Shown here piece by piece: positions 25,224 to 32,492 of a DNA stretch of 64,000 bases. The stretch's first letter is position 1; every line of letters starts with the position of its first letter. The position numbers and the translations under genes were made by a program. Under the pieces are notes generated by a model that was not told the DNA's origin, did no database searches, and saw only the letters and a list, made by a program, of their open reading frames with translations. Origin of the DNA: Myxococcaceae bacterium JPH2 (GTDB taxonomy: Bacteria; Myxococcota; Myxococcia; Myxococcales; Myxococcaceae); the NCBI GenBank assembly GCA_016458225.1, contig JAEMGR010000013.1:124001-188000 (forward strand), read 5' to 3'.

Positions 25224-28100
25224 TCAGGCGGCGTCGTCCACGCGCTTGCCGACGCGGGCGCGGCGCGACTTGCTCAGGACGTGGCGCAGGTAGCGGCCGG
25301 TGTGGCTGCCCTCGACCTGGGAGACCTGCTCGGGCGTACCGGCGGCGAGCACCTGTCCGCCGCCCGCGCCGCCCTCGGGGCCCAGGTCCACGACCCAGTC
25401 CGAACTCTTGATGACGTCCAGGTTGTGCTCGATGACGAGCACCGAGTTGCCCGCCTCCACCAGCCGGTTGAGCACGGACAGGAGCTTGCGGATGTCCTCG
25501 AAGTGCAGGCCGGTGGTGGGCTCGTCGAGGATGTAGAGCGTGCGGCCGGTGGCCACGCGCGCCAGCTCTCGCGCCAGCTTGATGCGCTGGGCCTCGCCGC
25601 CGGACAGGGTGGGCGAGGGCTGTCCCAGGCGGATGTAGCCCAGGCCCACGTCATCCAGCGTCTGCATGACGCGCATGATGTCCTTGTGCGCGCCGAAGTG
25701 CTGCATGGCCTCGCGCACGCTCAAGTCCAGCGTCTCCGCGATGTTCTTGCCCTTGTAGCGCACGCGCAGCGTGGCCTCGTTGAAGCGCTGGCCGTGGCAC
25801 ACCTCGCAGGGGACGTACACGTCCGCCAGGAAGTGCATCTCCACCAGCTTCACGCCGTCGCCCTCGCACGCCTCGCAGCGTCCGCCCTTGATGTTGAAGC
25901 TGAAGCGCCCCGGCCCGTAGCCGAACGCGCGCGCCTCGGGCGTCATCGCGAACACCTCGCGGATGGCGTCGAACACCTTGGTGTACGTGGCCGGGTTGCT
26001 GCGCGGGGTGCGCCCGATGGGGCGCTGGTCGATGTCGATGACCTTGTCCAGGTGCTCCAGGCCCGTCACGGCTTTGTGCTTCCCCATCGGCTCGCGCGTG
26101 TCGTAGAGCGCGCGCGACAGGGCAGGGAAGAGGATTTCATTGATCAGCGTGGACTTGCCCGCGCCGGACACGCCGGTCACCGCGGTGAACATGCCCAGCG
26201 GCAGGTCCACGTCCACGTTCTTGAGGTTGTTCTCCGCCGCCCCGGTGATGCGGATCTGATGCTTGGGGTTGGGCACGCGGCGCCGGTCCGGAATCTCGAT
26301 CTCCTTGCGGCCGGACAGGTACGCGCCCGTGAGGCTCTGCGTGTCCGCCATCACCTGCTTGGGCGTGCCCTGCGCCACCACTTGACCGCCCAGCTCCCCC
26401 GCGCCGGGCCCGAAGTCCACCAGCCAGTCGGACTCCTCCATCGTCTCCTCGTCGTGCTCCACGACGATGACGGAGTTGCCCAGGTCGCGCAGGCGCTTGA
26501 GCGTGGTGAGCAGCTTGCCGTTGTCGCGCTGGTGCAGGCCGATGGAGGGCTCATCCAGGATGTAGATGACGCCCGTCAGCTCACTGCCCATCTGTGAGGC
26601 CAGGCGGATGCGCTGGCTCTCACCGCCGGACAGCGTGGACGCGGTGCGATCCAACGTGAGGTAGTTCAGGCCCACGTCCACCAGGAAGGACAGCCGGCTG
26701 CGGATCTCCTTCAGCAGCTCGCTGGCGATCTTCCGCTCGTGCTCGGACAGGCCCAGCGCGCCCAGGAACGCGTGCGCGTCCGCGATGGTCATCCGGCTGA
26801 GCTCCACCAGCGAGCGCGCGTGGACCTTCACCGCGCGGCTCTCGGGGCGCAGGCGCTCGCCCTTGCAGGCGGGGCACGGCTTGTCGCTGAAGTACTTCTG
26901 CAGCTCCGCCCGGCGCGCCTCGGAGGTGGTCGTCTTGAAGTTGCGCATCATCTTCTCGACGAGTCCCTCCCACTCCATCTTGTATTGGCCGCCCTCGCCC
27001 CACTCGACGGTGAACGCCTTGCCGGACGAGCCGTGCATCAGCGTCTCCTTCTCGCGCTTGGACAGCTTCGCGTAGGGCACGTCCAGGTCGATCTTGAACG
27101 CCTTGGCCAGGCTCTCCACGAAGTCCGCCGTCCAGCCCTCGCCGCGGTTCATGCCCGTGGCCCAGGGCTCGATGGCGCCCTCGCGGATGGAGCGCGACGG
27201 GTCCGGCACGATGAGGTCCGGATCCATCTCCGGCTTCGTGCCCAGGCCGTTGCAGTCGGTGCACATGCCCAGCGGGTTGTTGAAGGAGAAGGACGCGGGC
27301 GTCAGGTCTCCGAAGGACAGGCCGCAGGTGGGGCACGCGTTCAGCTCGCTCATCACGCGGTCGGACGCGATGGCGCCCGTCTCGTCGGTGACGATGAGCG
27401 TCCCCTTGCCCTCGCGCAGCGCGGTCTCCACCGAGTCCGTCAGCCGCGTGCGCACGTCCGCCTTGAGCACGAGCCGGTCGATGACGAGCGCGATGTCGTG
27501 CTTGGACTTCTTGTCCAGCTCGATGCGCTCCTCCAGGTTCTTGAGCTTCCCGTCGATGCGCGCGCGGGAGAAGCCGCGCTTCTGCGCGTCCGCGAGCAGG
27601 TCCTTGTGCTCGCCCTTGCGGTTCGTCACCAGCGGGGCCAGCACCTGCACCTTGCTGCCGGTGGGCGCCTTGAGGATTTCATCGACGATCTGCTGCGCGC
27701 TCTGCTTGCCCACCTTGCGACCGCACTGGGGGCAGTGCTGCACGCCGATGGAGGCATAGAGCACGCGCAGGTAGTCGTGGACCTCCGTGACGGTGCCCAC
27801 CGTCGAGCGCGGGTTGTTGCTGGCCGCCTTCTGCTCGATGGAGATGGTGGGCGACAGGCCCCTCAGGGTGTCGTACTTCGGCTTCTCCATCTGCCCGAGG
27901 AACTGCCGGGCATAGGAAGACAAGCTCTCCACGTAGCGACGTTGCCCCTCCGCGTAGAGGGTATCGAACGCGAGCGAACTCTTGCCGGATCCCGAGACTC
28001 CCGTGAAGACGACCAGCTTCTTCTTGGGGATGTCCAGGGACACGTTCTTGAGGTTGTGCTCCTTGGCGCCGCGAATGGAGACGACATCGGGTTCGGACAT
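25224..28100 (-). CDS. uvrA: excinuclease ABC subunit A
   Basis: A 958-residue UvrA, the damage-recognition ATPase of nucleotide excision repair. I use the ATG at 28100 (MSEPDVVSIRGAKEHNLKN); an in-frame GTG at 28118 has no ribosome binding site. It has two ABC ATPase halves, each with Walker A (GVSGSGKSSLAF and GVSGAGKSTLINE), LSGGE signatures and DEPS/DEPTTGLH Walker B regions. The CxxC zinc modules are all visible: CPQCGRK, CPTCG/CTDC, CPACKG, and the last CEAC...CEVC pair. Length is normal. A LexA-like operator lies 18 nt upstream of the start, suggesting SOS control. uvrB is at the other end of the window, so the two are not an operon. Confidence 0.98.
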   Translation of the reverse strand: MSEPDVVSIRGAKEHNLKNVSLDIPKKKLVVFTGVSGSGKSSLAFDTLYAEGQRRYVESLSSYARQFLGQMEKPKYDTLRGLSPTISIEQKAASNNPRSTVGTVTEVHDYLRVLYASIGVQHCPQCGRKVGKQSAQQIVDEILKAPTGSKVQVLAPLVTNRKGEHKDLLADAQKRGFSRARIDGKLKNLEERIELDKKSKHDIALVIDRLVLKADVRTRLTDSVETALREGKGTLIVTDETGAIASDRVMSELNACPTCGLSFGDLTPASFSFNNPLGMCTDCNGLGTKPEMDPDLIVPDPSRSIREGAIEPWATGMNRGEGWTADFVESLAKAFKIDLDVPYAKLSKREKETLMHGSSGKAFTVEWGEGGQYKMEWEGLVEKMMRNFKTTTSEARRAELQKYFSDKPCPACKGERLRPESRAVKVHARSLVELSRMTIADAHAFLGALGLSEHERKIASELLKEIRSRLSFLVDVGLNYLTLDRTASTLSGGESQRIRLASQMGSELTGVIYILDEPSIGLHQRDNGKLLTTLKRLRDLGNSVIVVEHDEETMEESDWLVDFGPGAGELGGQVVAQGTPKQVMADTQSLTGAYLSGRKEIEIPDRRRVPNPKHQIRITGAAENNLKNVDVDLPLGMFTAVTGVSGAGKSTLINEILFPALSRALYDTREPMGKHKAVTGLEHLDKVIDIDQRPIGRTPRSNPATYTKVFDAIREVFAMTPEARAFGYGPGRFSFNIKGGRCEACEGDGVKLVEMHFLADVYVPCEVCHGQRFNEATLRVRYKGKNIAETLDLSVREAMQHFGAHKDIMRVMQTLDDVGLGYIRLGQPSPTLSGGEAQRIKLARELARVATGRTLYILDEPTTGLHFEDIRKLLSVLNRLVEAGNSVLVIEHNLDVIKSSDWVVDLGPEGGAGGGQVLAAGTPEQVSQVEGSHTGRYLRHVLSKSRRARVGKRVDDAA

Positions 28101-28502
28101 GGGCGGGCGATCTATCACTGAATGGGTGTTCCGGTACGTGGAAAGGCGGACGCACCGAGTGATTGGGGACCAACGCGTGGGAGCGCAATGTGCATCCCCA
28201 GTCGGCCAACCCAGGGGAGCGCGGGCCCGCAGGGTGACGAAGGCGACGGACTGACCCTCGGACCGAGGCCGGTGTCAGGAGCTGGCGCTTCCGGAAACTC
28301 TTTCAGGGTTTCCGCGTTCGATGGGAATCCGGTTCCTCAGGATGGGTAAGGCTTTTCCTAGCCCGGCCAATGAGTTGTCGCGTCGGCCGCACGACGTCCC
28401 GCCTGCAGAGCCAGCGGGCATCCGGGTTGCAGACGTCCGGCCTAGCCGGGACGTGCCGCACGAGTGGGGGCTTCCCGGCGTCTGTGGGGAGGACGGCACC
28501 GT
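28101..28502. other. 402-bp divergent region between uvrA and the ASH/VWA lipoprotein
   Basis: I see no gene here. It contains the LexA-like box (28118-28134) close to uvrA and a perfect stem-loop, CGGAAAC (28292-28298) with GTTTCCG (28308-28314) and a 9-nt loop. No clear promoter pair for the plus-strand gene is visible. GGGGAGGA at 28486-28493 is the probable ribosome binding site of the gene starting at 28503. Confidence 0.55.
28118..28134. promoter_or_regulatory. candidate LexA (SOS) operator before uvrA
   Basis: CTGAATGGGTGTTCCGG matches 14 of 17 positions of the Myxococcus xanthus LexA consensus as I remember it (CTRHAMRYBYGTTCAGS), including the GTTC core and a GAA-N6-TTC dyad. It lies 18-34 nt upstream of the uvrA ATG, the expected place for an operator. 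This is a visual match to a remembered consensus. Confidence 0.5.
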
Positions 28503-31451
28503 ATGCGAGGACCTCGGGTGTGGGCGTGGGTGGCGGTGGTGGCGGCGTGCATGGCGTGTGGACGACCGTCCTCACATTCTGCGCGGACTGCATTCGAGGC
28601 CCGGCCGGAGTCACTTGAGTTCGGGGCCGCGGCGGTGGGCCGCACGAAGACGTTGAAGCTGCGGCTCACCAATGGTGGGCGCGCGCCGTACCGGGTGGAG
28701 GGCGCGACCTCCAATGTGGCGCACGTGCAGGTGCCGGCGTTCGAGCCCTTCACGCTGTCGGCCGGCGCGGAGCAAGAGGTGGAGGTGCGCTTCACGCCCG
28801 ACGTGGAGGGCGATGTACAGGGGCAGGTGCAGTTCCTCACCGATGCGGACGGCGAGGCCAGCGCGACGGTGCCGGTGTCGGGGCGCGGCGTGAAGGCGAC
28901 CCTGGAGGTTCCCGAGGCGCCGCTCGATTTCGGCAACGTGGGGTTGGGGCAGGTGGAGACGCTGCCCTTGACGCTGCGCAACACCTCGGCGGTGGACAGC
29001 CCGCTGGAGCTGGCGCTGGCCGGGGCGGACGCGGACGAGTTCTCCGTGGGGCCGGGGCTGCCCGCGATGCTGTCGCCGGGAGAGTCGCGGCAGGTGACGC
29101 TGTCCTTCGAGCCCACGCGGCTGGGCTCGGCGGAGGCGGAGCTGCGCGTGACGGTGTGCTCCGGGTGTGAGCCGGCGGTGGTGCCTCTCAAGGGCACGGG
29201 GGTGGCGAGCCTCCTGGAGGTGACGCCGCTGCACGTCGACTTCGGGCGCGTGGCGGTGGGCTCCACGGCGGAGGAGCGCATCACCGTGCGCAATCAGGGC
29301 ACGGAGCCCCTGCGCTACACGGGCGCCTCGCTGGTGGACGACCCGGGCGGTGTCTATCGGGTGGTGAGCGCGCCGTCGCTGCCGGGGAACCTGCTGCCGG
29401 CGGGTGGCTCGGTGGAGGTGCGCGTGGCCTTCACGCCGCTGGCTCCGGGGGCGGCGGGCGCGGGGCGGGTGTTGCTGGACGTGGGCAAGGCGGGCACCAC
29501 CACGCCGGGCCCCAAGGTGTCGCTGACGGGCGAGGGTGGGGGCTCGTGCGTCGCGGTGCTGCCGGAGCGCCTGGACTTTGGCCTGGTGGCGACCGGCATG
29601 ACGGCCACGCGGCAGGTGGAGGTGCTCAATCACTGCCGCGACGAGGTGCTCTTGAGCAACCTCGCCGTCGCCACGCAGCAGGGCGGCTACTTCACGCTGG
29701 CGCAGCCTCCGGCGAGCACCCCCATCGCGTCCGGGCAGTCGCTCAAGGTGGGCATCACCTTCAGCCCTCGGCCGAGCGCCACGGGAGGGAGCGCGGGGCA
29801 ACTGGGCGTCACCGTGCGCCATGGCTCCGCGTCCTCCACCCAGGGCGTGGCGCTGCTGGGCGAGGGGCAGGCGTTCTCGCCCTGCGTGTTCGCGGTGCCG
29901 TCCACGCTGGACTTCGGTGGAGTGCAGGTGGGCACGGAGGTGGCGCTGGGGGTGACGCTGCGCAACACGGGCACGGAGCGCTGCTACGTGGCCTCCATGG
30001 CGCTGGCCTCGGGGTCGGACGTGGCCTTCAGCGCGGACTCGGTGGAGAACGGCGTGCTCTCGCCGGGGCAGAAGGCGACGTTGGTGGTGCGCTTCAAGCC
30101 AGACGAGGAGGGCGACTTCACGGGCATGGCGGAGGCGTGGCTCAACCATCCGACGCTGGGCCACCCGCTGGTGACGCTCGTCGGCAAGGGTGTGAAGGGG
30201 TGCTTCTCGGTGCAGCCCTCCACGGTGGACTTCGGCACGGCGAAGCTGTCGTGCGGCCCGCGCACGCGGGACGTGGTGGCCATCAACCAGTGCTCGGGCC
30301 CGGTGTCCGTCTCGCGGCTGGGGTTGGAGCAGGTGGGCTCCGAGTTCGAGGTGAAGGGCGTGCCGGGCCTCCCCTTGGAGATTGCGCCGGGCGCGAAGCT
30401 CCGGATGACGGGCGTGTATGAGCCCGTGGACGACGGAGACGACGCGGCGGCGCTGCGCTTCACGCTGCCAGATGGGCAGGTCTACACGGCGGGGCTCGTG
30501 GGTCGGGGCGTGACGAAGGCCGAGCAGACGGACGTCTTCTTCCAGGAGTCCGAGGCGAAGGTCGACGTGCTCTTCGTCGTCGACAACTCGGGCTCGATGA
30601 TGGAGGAGCAGCAGAGCCTGGGGCAGAACTTCGCGGCGTTCCTCAGCGCGGCCAGCAAGGCCAACGTGGACTTCCGCATCGGCGTCACCACCACGGGCTT
30701 GGATCCATCGCCCGGCGGTTGGTCCGAGTGCCCGGGTGGCGCGCAGGGCGGTGAGAATGGCCGGCTCTTCCCCGCGGATGGCTCCAGCCCGCGCGTCATC
30801 ACCCCCAGCACGCCCAACGCGGCGGCGGTCTTCGCCAACAACACGAAGGTGGGTGTGTGTCATTGGAATGAGCAGGGCCTGGATGCCGCGTACCGCGCGC
30901 TCTCCGAGCCGCTGCTCAGCAGCGAGGACGACGTGCGCACGCCGCTCTTGCACGATGGCAACGCGGGCTTCCTGCGCGACGACGCCAAGCTGGCCATCAT
31001 CGCCCTGTCGGACGAGGAGGACTTCAGCTCGCAGCCGGTCTCCTTCTACGAGAACTATTTCCTGTCGCTCAAAGGGCAGGACAAGTCGCGTGTCAGCTTC
31101 AATGCCATCGTCGGCCCGCCGGACCTGACCACGTGCCCCACGGCGAGCAGCTCGGGCAGCCGCTACACGGCGCTGGCCCAGGCCCTGGGTGGCGTGGTGG
31201 ACAGTATCTGCACGCCGGACTGGGCCACCTCGCTGGAGAAGCTGTCGCTCAGCGCCTTCGGTCCCAACCGGAACTTCCCGCTGTCCGCCAAGCCCGCGGA
31301 CACCTCGAAGATTGTCGTCAAGGTGGACGGTGTGGTGCAGACCGGTGGGTGGATCTACGACGCGGCCACGAACACTGTTGTCTTCGATGCGGCGACCGCG
31401 CCCGCGCCTGGGGCGATGATCGAGATCACCTACCCGCTGGGCTGTGACTGA
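28503..31451 (+). CDS. lipoprotein with six ASH/HYDIN-type Ig repeats and a VWA domain
   Basis: A 982-residue exported lipoprotein. The ATG at 28503 has a GGAGGA ribosome binding site, and the signal peptide ends in a lipobox (AACMAC). Six repeats of about 105-115 residues follow, each opening with a motif like LxFGxVxVGxxxxxxVxLRN (for example LDFGNVGLGQVETLPLTLRN). They belong to the ASPM/SPD-2/Hydin (choice-of-anchor D) type. A von Willebrand A domain starts near residue 687 with a MIDAS motif DNSGS (Asp694-Ser698) and a later SDEEDF metal-site strand. The C-terminal ~70 residues form a final beta domain. It probably stands on the cell surface and binds a protein or polymer in a metal-dependent way. 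Confidence 0.85.
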   Translation: MRGPRVWAWVAVVAACMACGRPSSHSARTAFEARPESLEFGAAAVGRTKTLKLRLTNGGRAPYRVEGATSNVAHVQVPAFEPFTLSAGAEQEVEVRFTPDVEGDVQGQVQFLTDADGEASATVPVSGRGVKATLEVPEAPLDFGNVGLGQVETLPLTLRNTSAVDSPLELALAGADADEFSVGPGLPAMLSPGESRQVTLSFEPTRLGSAEAELRVTVCSGCEPAVVPLKGTGVASLLEVTPLHVDFGRVAVGSTAEERITVRNQGTEPLRYTGASLVDDPGGVYRVVSAPSLPGNLLPAGGSVEVRVAFTPLAPGAAGAGRVLLDVGKAGTTTPGPKVSLTGEGGGSCVAVLPERLDFGLVATGMTATRQVEVLNHCRDEVLLSNLAVATQQGGYFTLAQPPASTPIASGQSLKVGITFSPRPSATGGSAGQLGVTVRHGSASSTQGVALLGEGQAFSPCVFAVPSTLDFGGVQVGTEVALGVTLRNTGTERCYVASMALASGSDVAFSADSVENGVLSPGQKATLVVRFKPDEEGDFTGMAEAWLNHPTLGHPLVTLVGKGVKGCFSVQPSTVDFGTAKLSCGPRTRDVVAINQCSGPVSVSRLGLEQVGSEFEVKGVPGLPLEIAPGAKLRMTGVYEPVDDGDDAAALRFTLPDGQVYTAGLVGRGVTKAEQTDVFFQESEAKVDVLFVVDNSGSMMEEQQSLGQNFAAFLSAASKANVDFRIGVTTTGLDPSPGGWSECPGGAQGGENGRLFPADGSSPRVITPSTPNAAAVFANNTKVGVCHWNEQGLDAAYRALSEPLLSSEDDVRTPLLHDGNAGFLRDDAKLAIIALSDEEDFSSQPVSFYENYFLSLKGQDKSRVSFNAIVGPPDLTTCPTASSSGSRYTALAQALGGVVDSICTPDWATSLEKLSLSAFGPNRNFPLSAKPADTSKIVVKVDGVVQTGGWIYDAATNTVVFDAATAPAPGAMIEITYPLGCD

Positions 31452-31461
31452 ACCCTTGGGG

Positions 31462-31492
31462 CCACGGCGGACGAAGTTCTGTCCGCCAGTGG
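31462..31492 (+). other. stem-loop between the VWA lipoprotein and the Dbr1-like gene
   Basis: CCACGGCGGAC (31462-31472) pairs with GTCCGCC-A-GTGG (31481-31492), an 11-bp stem with one bulged A and an 8-nt loop. No T tract follows. It may protect the 3' end of the upstream mRNA or act as a weak terminator; the 80-nt gap allows read-through into the next gene. Confidence 0.4.
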
Positions 31493-31531
31493 CGCTCGGG
31501 TGCAAAGGCTGCTCGACAGGGTGGGGCCATT

Positions 31532-32461
31532 GTGCGCACCCTTCGCGCCAACATGCCGCAGGGCTCTCTCCTGGTCGCCGGGCTGGGCGACATCCATGGC
31601 CGCTTCCATCGCGTGGAGGCGTGGTTGGACGCGCTGGCGCAGGCGCGAGGCAGGGACGTGGACCTGGTGCTCGCGGTGGGCGACGTGGAGGCGTTCCGGC
31701 GCGCGGATGACCACCGGCGCAAGGCCGCCAAGCGCGCCATGCCGGCGGAGTTCGCCGAGTACGCGGATGGCGTGCGCCGGGTGAATCGTCCGCTGTATTT
31801 CATTGGCGGCAACAACGAGGACTTCGAGGCCCTGCACGATGTGCAGGACGGCGGCGAGCTGGCGCCCGGGGTGCATTATCTGGGGCGCTCCGGCCTGCGC
31901 GAACTCCGGGGCCTGCGGGTGGCGTACCTGTCTGGCATTCACGCACCGCGCTTCTATTCCCAGCCGCTCAAGCGGCCCTCGTCCCTGGATACGGCGAAGC
32001 AGGCGGGCTACTTCCGCGAGGCCGAGGTGGAGCGCCTGCTTTTGGCCCGTGACGTGGATGTGCTGCTCGTCCACGAATGGCCTCGAGGCATCGTGCAGCG
32101 GGCGCGCGATGAGCACCCGGATCCGCCTCGGCCGCTGCCTTCGTATTGGATTGGCAATCCGGTGACGCGGCGGGTGGTGGACACGCTGGAGCCGCGGTGG
32201 GTGTTGTGTGGCCACTCGCACAAGGCCTTCGCGATGACGCTGGAGGGACATGGGCGCTCCGGGGCGACGCGCGTGGCGTGTCTGGATCAAGCCTCGCGCC
32301 CGGACGAGTCGCTCTTCTGGATGGAGTTCGAGGGGCGCGAGGTGGTGCGCGCGGGCTGGGGGACCTCGGGCGCCGTGACGTGGGAGCCGCCGCGCCGCTG
32401 GGACATGTCCATGCTGCCGCCCCTGCGCGCGGAGGGCGACGGCGCGCCGCTCGGGCTGTGA
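31532..32461 (+). CDS. Dbr1-like metallophosphoesterase
   Basis: A 309-residue calcineurin-type phosphoesterase whose whole layout follows eukaryotic lariat-debranching enzyme Dbr1. GDIHG (Asp20, His22) is followed by DLVLAVGDVEAFR (Asp51), YFIGGNNEDFEAL (Asn94), APGVHYLGRSGLRELRGLRV, SGI, the hallmark VHEWPRGI (His181; Dbr1 has SHDWPR-I) and LCGHSHKAFA (His228, His230). Metal-ligand positions look complete, with Asp20 where many Dbr1 proteins have Cys. The residue after Asn94 is Asn95, whereas Dbr1 has a His thought to be the general acid. Substrate unknown: a 2'-5' or other phosphodiester is possible. The GTG at 31532 has GTGGGG 5 nt upstream; an ATG at 31553 is an alternative start. It is convergent with the gene ending at 32493. 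Confidence 0.85.
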   Translation: MRTLRANMPQGSLLVAGLGDIHGRFHRVEAWLDALAQARGRDVDLVLAVGDVEAFRRADDHRRKAAKRAMPAEFAEYADGVRRVNRPLYFIGGNNEDFEALHDVQDGGELAPGVHYLGRSGLRELRGLRVAYLSGIHAPRFYSQPLKRPSSLDTAKQAGYFREAEVERLLLARDVDVLLVHEWPRGIVQRARDEHPDPPRPLPSYWIGNPVTRRVVDTLEPRWVLCGHSHKAFAMTLEGHGRSGATRVACLDQASRPDESLFWMEFEGREVVRAGWGTSGAVTWEPPRRWDMSMLPPLRAEGDGAPLGL

Positions 32462-32492
32462 GCCCCGGGCACGCCGCCGCCTGCGCCTCTCG

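Noticed and set aside
21883-28118. Possible genomic island around the POT genes and uvrA
   Set aside because: No integrase, tRNA, direct repeat ends or clear change in coding GC; only short intergenic stretches are less GC-rich.
28611-31505. Minus-strand open frame opposite the ASH/VWA lipoprotein
   Set aside because: Arg/His-rich shadow of a high-GC gene; the plus strand has a signal peptide and regular repeats.
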